Below, piece by piece: positions 12,367 through 22,675 of a stretch of 64,000 nucleotides of DNA. Under the pieces are notes generated by a model that saw only the letters and a list, made by a program, of their open reading frames with translations, did no database searches and had not been told where the DNA came from. Positions within the stretch are counted from its first letter, which is position 1, and each line of letters starts with the position of its first letter. The stretch lies in contig NC_135010.1 in NCBI RefSeq assembly GCF_051020985.1, positions 9,918,001-9,982,000 on the forward strand, written 5' to 3'. The stretch is from Nomia melanderi (taxonomy: Eukaryota > Arthropoda > Insecta > Hymenoptera > Halictidae). The position numbers were made by a program, and so were the translations under genes.

Positions 12367-12859
12367 TTAACCCTTTCAGTGCTGAATGGTAGCGTCCATT
12401 AGCGGGCACAAGTGAGTACTGAAGTGTCGTCTTTGGAGAAAGAGGTTTCGTTGGGTTCTGCGATCGATTTGTGATTATGTTGCGTTGTTAATTCGCGTCG
12501 CGTGGGATTGTTGGTGTATTGTGTAGTAGTAGGTTGTGTTATTTTGTTGTTACTGGGTTGTATTGGTGGATTGTGTCAATAGTTTGTATTATTTTTCATT
12601 ACTGTATTGTATTGGTGTTTACTGTATTACATCATTATTACTTGTACTATGTGTTATTATTTATTTTGTTATTAATGCACTGTATTATATCATTACTATT
12701 ATCGCTATATCGAATTAATACGTATCGCGTTGTCGCTAAATTAAGGTACTACAAGGTACTCGACGATGCATCCACAGAATGCCATCTTAGGAAACGAATA
12801 AAACTTTTCCTCCTGAGATTTTTCTGCGACAACAAAGCATCCAGCACTGAAAGGTTTAA
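12367..12859. mobile_element. Family F TTAA element, 493 bp, piggyBac-like termini
   Basis: The left end TTAACCCTTTCAGTGCTG is mirrored at the right end CAGCACTGAAAGGTTTAA, giving an inverted terminus of about 20 bp with two mismatches. The CCCTTT start inside TTAA is classic for piggyBac-like elements. The interior from about 12510 to 12720 is a T- and TG-rich low-complexity run that produces a false 160-codon frame. No transposase is encoded. Confidence 0.85.
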
Positions 12860-13272
12860 AAAAAGCTTGTATCCAAGCGACTTTGCTAGAATCGAGAGTG
12901 ACGGGCGCGCTTCCAAGCGGAAATCGCGACGATTCGCGAGGCTTTTCGCACCAGGTACGCCGGCGTCTAGCGTCCGCTCGTTCGCACGACGAGCCCTTTG
13001 ATGAATTCGACTGGTTGATCAAAAAAACGACGCTTTTTGTGCTGCTCTCCCGCAGATTGACCGACAAAGAAAAACACGCTGTTCGATCAGCGAGGGCCCA
13101 CCGTGCCCCGGCTTTTCGAGTTCTGAAAAATTGTCGATTTAATATTTGCCCGAACGAACGGACGAAAATTGCATGGAACGGAACTACGTACGCGTCCTTT
13201 GAACCTTCGTTTTTTCGCTCCGGACTCTTTGTATATTGTGTACGAAGTGATAGCATTAATATAGTAATCCTT

Positions 13273-13615
13273 TCAATACGCTGGATTTCGCTGCGGAATT
13301 AAAAATGCTATAATCCGATCGTTCGAACGCGCACGAAGCAAGGGACGTTTACTTTGACAGCGGTTTCATTCAAACTATCAATTGTCGTTTCGGAATTGAA
13401 AACTTTATTGTCCGATAGATTGAATGTCTGCGAACAAAGGAAAAAATACTATTTCACGTGGCGGTTTCTTCCGATACACTGGATTGTCTCAAAATTAAAA
13501 AATATCGTTTAATCTCTGGAACGCACTCGCGAAAGGAAACTTCAGGTTCCTTTCAATCCGACAAGTTGTTTCGAAATTGAAAATATTATTATTCAATCTT
13601 TCGAACGCACACGAA
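13273..13615. repeat. Diverged tandem array, about 95 bp unit, about four copies
   Basis: Units begin near 13273, 13366, 13466 and 13550. Each has the order TTTCAAT-like start, a GGATT or TTG-TTTCG segment, AAATTGAAAA with ATT runs, then TTCGAACGC-ACGAAG. Units are diverged and vary in length. A 139-codon frame at 12883-13302 runs into it but has no domain. Confidence 0.7.
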
Positions 13616-14083
13616 GGAAGAAGGAGCGGTCACGTATATCCGGGATTCATGAAACTCCCGTATCGGTGTTCCTTGGACAAACAATTTCCCGTTGAGCGCC
13701 GGGTCGTTTGATCGGTCGTACCCAATTAATTAATTTTACGATATTCGAATTGTTCCCGATGGAATAACGGTGTTTAATTGTCGAAAGGGTATAATGGAGG
13801 GCGCCCGAGACGCCTTGCGAACGGCACCGAGTCACGACGACGCGTGAAAACAATTTCCGCGCGGGGCAAGGACAAAAAGCCCCGATTGTCGGCCGGGGAC
13901 AAAGGCGCTCGCGAGCGCAACTTTTTAAAGCGAATCGATCCCCGAAATCCATTCGCTGTTCTCGTTCTACCTGCGACAGGCAATAACGAGAACAAGTTTC
14001 CGCGTGATCGTTGCGCAGGAATTTTCGTGCCGCATTAGCTGAGAATTATATAATAACATTAGATTTTACGGGGACGGGACGAA
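13616..14083. other. Non-coding CpG-rich stretch
   Basis: Overlapping plus- and minus-strand frames of 73-101 codons over the same bases at 13647-14038, with no domain. Composition alone accounts for them. Confidence 0.55.
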
Positions 14084-14283
14084 TTAATTAAACGTTGAAT
14101 CTCGCGTTCGTTCCCTATTATCCCGGGTTGCATCGCCGCAGATGTTGCTGCTGTGTAATTAATGTTATTCTCCGGTGTTATGGTAAAATCGATACCCTGC
14201 ATTACTGTTAACTGATCCTAATTAGGTCCGTGATAGATGTCACAGGAAACTGACGAGTGTCTGCAACTGGGCCGTTAATTAAG
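14084..14283. promoter_or_regulatory. Cluster of TAATTA homeodomain-type sites (candidate enhancer)
   Basis: Four TAATTA cores lie within 200 bp: TTAATTAA at 14084, TAATTAAT at 14156, the palindrome CCTAATTAGG at 14217 and TTAATTAA at 14275. They sit in GC-balanced, repeat-free DNA. Homeodomain proteins bind TAATTA. Enhancer status is inferred and needs cross-species conservation. Confidence 0.4.
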
Positions 14284-14583
14284 ATCACCTTCTGCCGCGA
14301 ATTACGTAAACCACACCGAGCCCTTTAAACGTCGACTGGTCGGGCAGCTTCGATCGTCCGTTGAAACGAACTTTTTAAGTATCCTTACAATTATGATTGA
14401 TGCCTTCGATCTTGATAAAGTAGAAATTAGAAGAATGTTAAATCGAATAATTAAGCTTCTCTAACTCTTAGAATCTTACGATGCAAATTTCTTTTCTAAC
14501 CTCTGCTTCTTTGTTTTCGAAAAACAAAATACTCCTTCGAGTAACAGTTTTGTTTTTAAAAATATTTTCAGAGAAAACTTTCG

Positions 14584-14722
14584 TAATCCAACTAACTTAA
14601 CTAACTAAACGAGCAATATAAAATGAGAACTGTAGTACTCTATAATCTAACTGCGAAAAAGATACATAATCCAATTAACCAAACGAACAATATGAAATAA
14701 GAACTGTAATACTAAAAAATCT
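14584..14722. repeat. Diverged direct repeat, about 83 bp period, two copies
   Basis: The order TAATCCAACTAAC, AACGAGCAATATAAAATGAGAA, CTGTAGTACT at 14584 recurs as TAATCCAATTAACC, AACGAACAATATGAAATAAGAA, CTGTAATACT from 14667. The second copy is slightly shorter. Confidence 0.75.
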
Positions 14723-14724
14723 GA

Positions 14725-15315
14725 TTACGTCCGACACCTTTTACAAGCCAACGGAACAGAAGAGCCGAAGATTCCGCGGCGATCGACGCGTCGAACCAAC
14801 ACGCACGCTCCATTGTGTCCAGGATTTCGCGGTGGATTTCCTCGATCGACCGGATCGATACCGCCGCCATTGTTTCCGACGAAAGGGAAGAGAGAAAACA
14901 CGCGGAAGTTTTTCCAGCGGCGGGTCAGCGACGCGTAACACGGCCGACAGTCACCGAATCGGCGAACTTGCCGGGTTCCGGCGCGGGTCCGGCGGCCATC
15001 GCGACGGGGGGCCGCGCGCAACGGTTTTGTCCGACGACTGAAAAAGTTCCCGGGCCGATTAAGCCGCGGAACGAGCGCCGCGACGTCGTGTCCGGGCTGT
15101 TTCTTCCAGAACGTCGGCGAAGTTTCGCGGGGATCCGTGTTCCCCGGAAACGGCGCAGCGCGCCGCGACGTGTCAAGTCGGCCGATCTCGCCGTGAAAAC
15201 ATCTACTCGCCACCCACACCCGCGACAGATTAAAAAACTTCTTGCCGCGCGGTGTGAATGTCGCGAATGTGCTGGGGCGACGAAAAGCAGGGACACGCGG
15301 GATAGCTAGTATCAA
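14725..15315. other. CpG-rich block open on both strands, rejected as coding
   Basis: A 196-codon minus-strand frame and a 164-codon plus-strand frame cover the same bases, with further frames in between. Both are rich in arginine, alanine, glycine, proline and threonine with no domain, signal peptide or repeats. High CpG removes stop codons from all frames. I treat it as a CpG-rich non-coding block; an undetected exon cannot be excluded. Confidence 0.5.
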
Positions 15316-15440
15316 TTTGTGGGTAGACGTCGGTGACTTCTGGTGGGAGAATTTTGTTAAAGAAGCTAGGTGTTGGTGGAGTTAAATTGTGTTTTGGTTT
15401 GAATCTTTTAGATATTCTTGGATTTTTTAGTGTGAAAGAT

Positions 15441-16030
15441 GATTGTTAGTGGTACTATTAGATAGATTGAAAGATTGGTAGCGATACTGTTGGATAGATT
15501 AAAAGATTGATAGTGATACTCTTAGATAGATTAAAAGATTGATAGCGATACTATTGGATAGATTAAAAGATTGATAGTGATACTGTTGGATAGATTAAAG
15601 ATTGATAGTGATACTCTTAGATAGATTAAAAGATTGATAGTGATACTATTAGATAGATTAAAAGATTGGTAGTGATACTATTAGATAGATTAAAGATTGG
15701 TAGTGATACTATTAGATAGATTAAAGATTGGTAGTGATACTATTAGATAGATTAAAGATTGATAGTGATACTGTTGGATAGATTTGAAGATTGATAGTGA
15801 TACTGTTGAATAGATTAAAGATTGATAGTAATACTCTTGGATAGATTAAAAGATTGATAGTGATTCTATTAGATAGATTAAAGATTGATAGTGATACTAC
15901 TAGATAGATTAAAGATTGGTAGTGATACTATTAGATAGATTAAAGATTGATAGTGATACTGTTGGATAGATTTGAAGATTGATAGTGATACTGTTGGATA
16001 GATTAAAGATTGATAGTAAAACTGTTAGGT
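15441..16030. repeat. Minisatellite, 31-32 bp unit, about 19 copies
   Basis: The unit reads roughly GATAGATTAAAGATTGATAG then TGATACTRTTG, with 31 bp (AAAG) and 32 bp (AAAAG) forms. I count 19 units from GATACT-type landmarks. A rare GATTTGAAG variant occurs at about 15777 and 15965, 188 bp apart, and the flanking units match too. This shows a higher-order repeat of about six units. Confidence 0.95.
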
Positions 16031-16126
16031 AAATCAAAATGACTCGTGTCATACTTGCCTACTCAGAATTATTAGGATATAATGAGAGAGAACATCCCAG
16101 AAATGATTTACCCCAAAATTATCGAA

Positions 16127-16249
16127 TCGTTAAATTGACTTTTTGAAATTCTAATAATTTATCATAGAAACATCTATTATCTTCTTAATAATCACAGAAA
16201 CAAGGCATCAGGAATGTCATTTTGATCCGTCCGATAGTTTTAGTGTTAA
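16127..16249 (+). mobile_element. Family A TTAA MITE, 5-prime truncated
   Basis: The right end TCCGATAGTTTTAGTGTTAA and the internal ATCAGGAATGTCATTTTGATCC match family A. The left half is missing, and the fragment lies just downstream of the minisatellite. A second TTAA-type end (GTCGATTTGACTGG...TTAGTTAA) follows at 16284-16316. Confidence 0.75.
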
Positions 16250-16316
16250 ACAAATGAGCGTACCAATTTTTTCGCAAGAAAATATAAAACAGTCGATTTG
16301 ACTGGTAATGTTAGTT

Positions 16317-17165
16317 AATCCTTCATATTTCTTTCATTCATTACAAAGCACGCCGGTTAATAAACTATATAATTAATAAATTCTTTAAATTAGCGAACCA
16401 CTCGATTGCGAAATCCCCGGCGCCGGCGACAAATGAGAAAGTATAAAGAGGAGCGAAAAATCGGATGCTGCTCGAGATCTTCTCGAGCGAAAGTTCGCGG
16501 CGATGAGTAAAAATTCTCCGGTCGATCGGGAGACGAAAGCTCGTTGCGGAAGAGATGGAGTGAGAGGCGAGCTCAGCTCCAACAAAAAGCTTGAAAGCAT
16601 CTGCTCGTTCGCGGCCGCGGAAAGATTAAAAAGTTCGTTCGATCGGGAGCGGCAGCCGGGCGACAATATATCTCGCCAAGTGGCTGAGGCGAACGAACGT
16701 GACTCGCTGCGCCGCGTCCGAGGCTTCTGAAAATGTCTTCCCGGAAACGTTTGCTCGGGACGTCGACGTGTTACGACGGACGTTCGCGTGGATTCGTCTG
16801 GAAATGGGTCTGACGAGCGATTCCGGAGCGATCGCGGCGAATCCAATCCCGAGGCTTCCTAGCAAATCGCCAATTACCCCGAGATCTTCGCGGTATTCGT
16901 GATTCGGTGCACCCTGTTGCTTTCCTTGTTCATCGGCCATTCGACGATCTTCGTTTATTTTCATGGATTCGTTAACTTTTTTTCGGGAATGTTGTTCTCC
17001 GATGAGCACAGTAAAATAACGAGAACTATCCTGTCAAACCGAATACCTCAACATTTCGATTCGATGAAACTTTGAAATATTTTAATTCATTTTATCATTC
17101 GATTCACTTAGTAACGAATCGACAAAATATTCGTGATGTAAAATCCTACCTCTAAAAATATTTTC
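16317..17165. other. Non-coding stretch with a CpG-rich block
   Basis: 16385-17010 has antiparallel frames (up to 153 codons minus, 75 plus) over the same bases and no domain. The rest is AT-rich. No gene is supported. Confidence 0.55.
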
Positions 17166-17407
17166 TTAACACGTTGCGTACTTGCAACGAGAAATCTCGT
17201 TTTTATATAAAGACGCTATGCAATTTTGCTGATTACTATAGTACTTAGGAAAATATGAAATTTGGTTCAAATTGATTATCTATTTAAAATACATTACGTA
17301 ACAATATGATAGCTGAGTTTTTGTATGTGTAGCAATGCAAGTTGATCTCACTGAAAATTTCCGAACAATTCAGTTTTCTGATAAGTAGCCGGTACGCAAT
17401 GTGTTAA
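17166..17407. mobile_element. Family E TTAA MITE, 242 bp
   Basis: Starts TTAACACGTTGCGTAC and ends GTACGCAATGTGTTAA: a 16 bp inverted terminus with one mismatch, flanked by intact TTAA. An AACGAGA-AA-TCTCGTT hairpin lies just inside the left end. No coding capacity. The element at 10228 has the same length and related termini. Confidence 0.92.
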
Positions 17408-18532
17408 TAACATAAACTATGCATTAAATTCATAAAGTAAAATTCTATCCCTAAAGTGTTACTAACGTTTTCTTTAAAGAGCACAGATCTGTATGGAAAT
17501 CTGAGAATTATACGAAATTCTCGTAGATTTCATCGTTTTCCGTAGGAGCAGAAATTCACGGCGTAAAGATCGATAAGCGGACAGGTTCATTTACAAACTG
17601 GAATACGTCGAGCAACATTCGAAATTCGTGGGAAAAAGATTTCCTACGATTCGCAGCGCGAGCTTATCAGAACAGAGAATTCCGTTCGTAGGCGGAGCTG
17701 AGCGTGAACGATTTTTATTACGGCGCGCGAGGACACGTCGCGCACGACCCGGGTTTCAATTCTTTGATGACGAGTCCGGGACGTGCGCGGACTGGTTCGC
17801 GTGCGGTAACCGGCCGATAAACGGGCGCCGGCGACAAATGGCCTCTGTAAAACGTAATAAAATTCGTGCGAGGCAGAAGGCGTCGCGCGGACCCCCTTTA
17901 CAGCGCGTATCCGCAGGACAGATGGTCGGACACGCGAATAATGCACGCGATTCCGGTCAAATCGTCCGAAAATCGCACGATCGCCGGGGAATTTAATGCG
18001 TTAGCGAAATTTAAAACGGCTCTGCGAGGCCGTATATCGAATCCCCGTCGAAAATGAATAAAACTTTCATCCGGATAAATACATAGTCCTTTATTTGTCA
18101 ATTTCGAAGTAAAGTTTGCAGCATAATGAAAGATCGCTGCAGTATTCTAAATATTTGCGTGTAGCTACAGGAATATTTAATATGGATCGAAATGCTGAGT
18201 CCAAATGGAAACCAAATGTTTCACTTTGGCACAGTGAAACTGTAAAGTTGGATATTTAATATTAAGCTTTCTATAATGCCTCAATATATGAAATATTAAA
18301 AAATTGTTTTCTTCCTCGATGCATGGTATCTCGTCGACTCAATCGCAGAAAATATCATCTGCGTTATTAGGAAGTACTGAGTATTTCCAGTGAGAAACTT
18401 CTGGAGTAAAGGATTAACCAAGTCATGTAAATAATTGTAAATATCAAATCGAATATATTCTATTTTTACTTAATACATTGTTGATCGGTAGTTTTACGCA
18501 GAAGCTATTTAATGTCATCGGTTATTCCGTAA
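17408..18532. other. Non-coding stretch; remnant of another TTAA repeat near 18180-18420
   Basis: 17628-18060 is CpG-rich with antiparallel frames and no domain. 18230-18418 resembles 32690-32897 (TTTAATATTA, CTTTCTATAATGC, TTAGGAA, GTGAGAAACTTC, AAAGGATTAA), so both are copies of one further dispersed repeat whose left end I cannot place. Confidence 0.5.
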
Positions 18533-18735
18533 TTAACACTAGGTTTGCGGATATTCATTGTACAGTTTATTCTATTGTTCCTAGAAAAGTTGATATTCGT
18601 TTACTTAGATTTTGAAAATTCTAGATTTAGAAATGGATAATTAGGATACATGTTCAAACCCGTCGAAACATTTACTAAATAATGTTTATAAAATTCAGTG
18701 TGCGTCAAATCGACGCGTTCCATAAACCTAGTTAT
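18533..18735. mobile_element. Family B TTAA MITE, copy 1
   Basis: Begins TTAACACTAGGTTTGCGG and ends TTCCATAAACCTAGTTAT, an inverted terminus with decayed right TTAA. A subterminal palindrome GTCAAATCGAC precedes the right end. The body matches 38904-39114 (TTTATTCTA, ATTGTTCCTAG, TACTAAATAATATTTA). Confidence 0.82.
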
Positions 18736-19234
18736 ACAATGCAATCATCGGTGTAATTAAAAAGGTTCAGCAGCTTGTGGACTTTTAGTATTTTCTGTAC
18801 CAACTTAATAGATAGAGCATTAAAACTTGATAATGTTGATGCACTAACATCCTAAACATTTCATATTTTATAGATTTTTTATTTTGTCCTTTCTCTTTTC
18901 TGTCACTTTGAAGAATCTATTACAATGCTCATGCATATCCCACTGAATTTTTATTAACTTTCGTCTGAATGTAATTAAATTTGTATTGGTTTTGCCATTT
19001 TTGAGGGCTCTGTTGCTTGTGGCATTTGATCGCACTTCACTAATGACCATATTTTTGGAACTCCCACTCTCGATCTAAATAAAACTTCAATACTTTATTT
19101 ATCTTATACATAACGAATTGAAATGAAACTTTGGACGTACCTGTTATGTAACTTTGAATATCTTGTTTTCGCGATACCTTAAATTGTCCTATGTTTTGAA
19201 AATTGAAACGGCTCACGCAAGTGGAGGTAACTCG

Positions 19235-19300
19235 TGACCGGTCAACAACGTTCGGGCACGAAAACACGAGCGAACCCGTGACCGGTCAGCAATGTGTTAA
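19235..19300. repeat. Paired palindrome TGACCGGTCA and a TTAA-type element end
   Basis: The 10 bp palindrome TGACCGGTCA occurs at 19235-19244 and 19279-19288, each inside CGTGACCGGTCARCAA. The segment ends GCAATGTGTTAA, the same 12 bases that end the family E element at 17396-17407. It looks like one end of a related element; the other end is not visible. Confidence 0.6.
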
Positions 19301-19333
19301 GATAATAACGATCTCGATAATGTTGAAATGAGT

Positions 19334-19520
19334 GACGAAACGTCTGTCATTAAAATCAAAATTAAACTCGAAATTGGAATCAAGATTAAAACATATAATT
19401 CAGATTCGAACTCGATGTTAAAATGAATTTCCCGAAACTTCTGTCATTAAAATCAAAATTAAGCTTGAGATTGGAACGAAAATTAAAACATATAATTCAA
19501 ATTCAAACTGAAAGTCGAAT
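19334..19520. repeat. Direct tandem repeat, 97 bp period, two copies
   Basis: GAAACGTCTGTCATTAAAAT and the next 90 bases recur from about 19431, with AAAACATATAATTCARATTC in both. The copies differ at several positions. Confidence 0.85.
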
Positions 19521-20172
19521 AAAAAAATTTAACCGAACGTTTCCCGGTAGCGTTCGACGCGTCCAAGTTCGACCCGTACGATTTCGTCACTTCGAGGTGG
19601 CCGATAGCAACCTTGTCGTCGATTTCACGCGAAATCGTGGGTTCCTAAGGATCGACGCCGAAGATCGCGACTCGAGATCCCGTCTGCCGGCGATTAATCG
19701 AACGGTATATCGGTCGCATTACCAGGATTAAATTAGCGAAACTAATTTCGCTCGTGTGGCGCATTAACCCGATTCCAAGCCGGACAAGGTAAACTCTGGC
19801 CCGTGATTGCGGCCCGGTTAAGTGTACCGGCGCGCCTTAACGTAGGCTTGCGCCCTGTTTAGAGCGCAGTCTAATTTGCCATCGACCGCTTTGACGCCGG
19901 GCCGGTCCGCTTGTTTATATTGTCGTCGCTTCCGTGCCCGGCCAGCCGGCGCAAATACTGGAAACACCGCGGGTCCATTAGATATTTAGTTAACTTTATT
20001 TAGAAAGTGTTACCGTTGGGCGTTCGTCCCTTTGTCGCGCCAAGCTCGTTCAACTTTACCCCGAAAATGCTTCTCGCCGCGGATGTAAACGGGATTATCC
20101 TCCAACGAAGGCGAAGAAATACAGTAACTTGAATAATAAATAAGCAGAAATCAAATGACCGAAAGAAAAAAG
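19521..20172. other. Balanced, conserved-looking non-coding DNA
   Basis: GC-balanced sequence without repeats. 19735-19752 is a perfect 7 bp stem with a 4-base loop (AGCGAAA-CTAA-TTTCGCT). No gene or known RNA is recognised. Confidence 0.45.
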
Positions 20173-20480
20173 GGAACTAATGAGAGAAATGGAGTAAGGA
20201 CAATGAAATTTTGTACCATGTGTAACGAGAAATTCGAGATTTCAATAATATAATATTATAAGACAAAAGGTGTAAATAAAGGTAGAAAATAAAGCAAGTA
20301 ACCCAACAAGAGACATGAAATAACCTAAATACTAAAAGGAACTGATAAAAGAAATAGAATAACGTAAACAATGAAATAACTATGTACCATATACGAGGAG
20401 AAATTCGATATTTCAATAATAATATATTAGTATAAGACAAGAAAAGTAAATAAAGGTACAAAGTAAGACACGAGTAACCT
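20173..20480. repeat. Diverged tandem repeat, about 165 bp period, two copies
   Basis: GGAACTAATGAGAGAAATGG, TGTACCATGTG, GAGAAATTCGAGATTTCAAT and TATAAGACAA at 20173 are followed by the matching series at 20338. AT-rich; a 94-codon minus frame across it is a repeat artefact. Confidence 0.85.
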
Positions 20481-20914
20481 TATATTTCCTTACTCATCGC
20501 ATTCGATACTCGTTCACTGAAAAATTAAAGCATCCACCCCCTATATCTTCCTTCACAAAGTTCACCTCTTCGGCTCACACAGACACCTAGAGACACGTAA
20601 TCATCGAAATTTATTCCCCGAGTCGGATAAAGAACGAACTTATAATCGAATTACGGAACACTGGAATACATTCCCCTTTTATCAGAGAATAAAGGAAAAT
20701 CAATTCTAATCGGATCAGCGGCTCCACGTGTCCCAGAAAATTCTCAAGTCCCGTTTCCGTCTTCGTTATCCCGACCGGCCGAGCCGAGCCGGGCCGGGCG
20801 GTCGGTCCTTGAATAACAATTCCGATCCATTTCATCGTCCGGCCGTTCCGCGGGGAACGACGCGAAATTACCGGGGAATCAGATTAACCGGAGTATAACT
20901 GGAGGATCTGTTAC

Positions 20915-21170
20915 TATAAAAAGGGGTGGGGCGCCGCGGGTCGGCGTAGAGGAGAGAGACGAGAGAGTAACGGGATTGAATGAAACGACTCGTAGAGGAG
21001 AGAGCCGGTGTTTCAATTTTCCGGAGCGATCATTACGATTAATTTTCAATTTCGCGTCGAGCTCGTATTAGATCGTGCTTCTCCCTCTCTCTTTTCGTTA
21101 CTGTTTCCTTTTCTCTCTACGCAAACGGAACGGGGAGAAAGAGAAAGAGAGAGATAGAGAGTTTCTTTCT
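20915..21170 (+). promoter_or_regulatory. Candidate TATA core promoter with GAGA repeats
   Basis: CTATAAAAAGGGG at 20914-20926 is a near-consensus TATA box. GGTCGG lies about 26 bases downstream, where an initiator would sit, but it is not the standard insect TCAGT. GAGAG runs follow at 20950-20975 and 20997-21003, typical of GAGA-factor binding. At 21078-21160 a TC-rich tract is followed by its GA-rich near-complement, forming an imperfect inverted repeat. No reading frame follows, so any transcript would be non-coding or have its coding exons elsewhere. Confidence 0.35.
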
Positions 21171-21952
21171 CCGTTCGAAGGATTTCGATTCCATTTAGCG
21201 CGCGCGGGCCCGCGTCAAATAATTCGGTTCGCGCGCCGGTTTAAAAGTGGCCGATAATTAGCGGAATTGGCCGGCGGAATATAAAGTTCGGCCGCGACGC
21301 GATAAGGTCGGCCCGGAACGCGCCATTAATTATCGCGCCACCGGCCGACCCAACGATTGACCGTGCAATTTCAATAATTAAGTCGAACGATTAACCGAAT
21401 AATTATCGCGCATTATCATTCATTATTCTATCAAGCGTCCGCGCGGCCCGTTATCAAGTATTGATCCCCTGCTTGGCCGAGCGGCATCGGGCCGGGACTG
21501 ACGGCTCTCCCGGCACCGTTTCCAAATGCATAACTGATTAATTTAGGTAATGGAAGATGGGACACGACCGGGGACACGCCGAACGTCATAATATTTCGAT
21601 TCCGCGGGCCGGATGATTGAAAATCCCCGAAAACACGCCGCGCGCGCTGCACCGACCCGTCGCAATTCCGCGCGGCCGACGAATATCTGCGCGGCAAATG
21701 TTTATCGACATTCAATTTCACTCGACGTTTAACAGGCTGACCGCCGCGGGAATTTCGAGTGTTTCCCGTGACGTTCTTCCGCGACAAAGGCGAGTGGCGG
21801 CCGGATTAATTGTTAAACGTTTCGCTATGGTGAACGATGTCTGTGAGTTTAGTATTACGTTGATCTTTAACAGATAGTTATTGGGACTCTTTCGTTTATT
21901 TAACGATTTTTCATTTGAAATATTGGTAAGGTAATAGTGTTCCATTTGTAAT
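21171..21952. other. Balanced, conserved-looking non-coding DNA
   Basis: Rich in AATTA and CCGG words, GC-balanced, no repeat to about 21830. The 118-codon minus frame at 21431-21787 overlaps a plus frame and shows no domain. Confidence 0.45.
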
Positions 21953-22171
21953 TAACACTAAGACTACCGAGCAATTAAATTGAATTTTTGAAATTTCTCT
22001 ATAGCTCCAAGGGTGCATCTATTGAGGTTTCTGTTAATTTACAATTTAGCTCGCGTATTGCCAAATCAATTTCTCTAATTCTCAGAGAAGCATCTGTTAT
22101 CTTTTTCATAATTGCAAAAAGAAGAAATGAGGAATGGGTCACCGTGACCCGTCTGGTAGTTTTAGTGTTAA
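21953..22171 (+). mobile_element. Family A TTAA MITE (best preserved copy)
   Basis: 219 bp with intact TTAA at both ends. The left end TTAACACTAAGACTACCGAG and right end TCTGGTAGTTTTAGTGTTAA are inverted copies over 17 bp with one mismatch. The right subterminal part reads GAATGGGTCACCGTGACCC, itself partly palindromic. No coding frame of significance. Confidence 0.93.
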
Positions 22172-22439
22172 AAGAAGCTATTTTTAATATAACGCTACTC
22201 CACCCTGAAACTTGCCTTAACCTTAACAATATCATAAAGCAAATTCTAACGATCTTATCATATTAAAAAATTCACTGGAACAATACTACCACGATGAAAG
22301 CTATCAAGAATAGCTATCTTAGTCATCCTCCTGATCGAGATCATCTGACTCACCCCCAGGTATCTTCCGCCCATCGTTTAGACAGCTTGAACGTCCTGCG
22401 TAGCTACCCCGAAAATAAAAACTCGGTCCCGAGCCTCAC
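22172..22439. other. Non-coding; minus-strand donor strings at its right edge
   Basis: AT-rich, then a GC-rising segment. On the minus strand GGG|GTGAGT lies at 22348-22356 and CAG|GTGAGG at 22434-22442. No acceptor is assigned. Confidence 0.35.
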
Positions 22440-22675
22440 CTGACGGATGGCCCGTATCCATGAACCGTTTCCCGTCCCGCAGTGACAAACCGGGACGACA
22501 CGTGGACGCGGAGTACGCGCGGGCATCGTTTGATCGCGAAAGGGGAGCGTGACGCGCGGATAGGGTGGATCCCGAGCGAAAGGACAGATAAGTTAACCGA
22601 GCGATCGCAGCGAGCACGCTCTTTTGTGCTTGCTTCTAAGGTCCGCTGACTCCATTCGCCGGATCCTGCGAACAC
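22440..22675 (-). other. Candidate minus-strand 5-prime exon ending at a strong donor
   Basis: A frame opening with ATG at 22675 stays open for 79 codons and stops within the TGA of a CAG|GTGAGG donor at 22439. An exon read into that donor would therefore be fully open. The peptide shows no domain, and a second minus frame is also open here, so this may be a non-coding exon or chance. No promoter is evident upstream. Confidence 0.2.

Noticed and set aside
12519..13001. 160-codon plus frame that looks like a membrane protein at its start
   Set aside because: The hydrophobic part comes from a T-rich low-complexity interior of a MITE, and the frame runs out across the element's right end.
14725..15315. 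196-codon minus and 164-codon plus frames
   Set aside because: Mutually overlapping on opposite strands with no domain; a typical product of stop-poor CpG-rich DNA.
15441..16030. Possible CRISPR array
   Set aside because: Units are head-to-tail with no unique spacers; it is a minisatellite in eukaryotic DNA.
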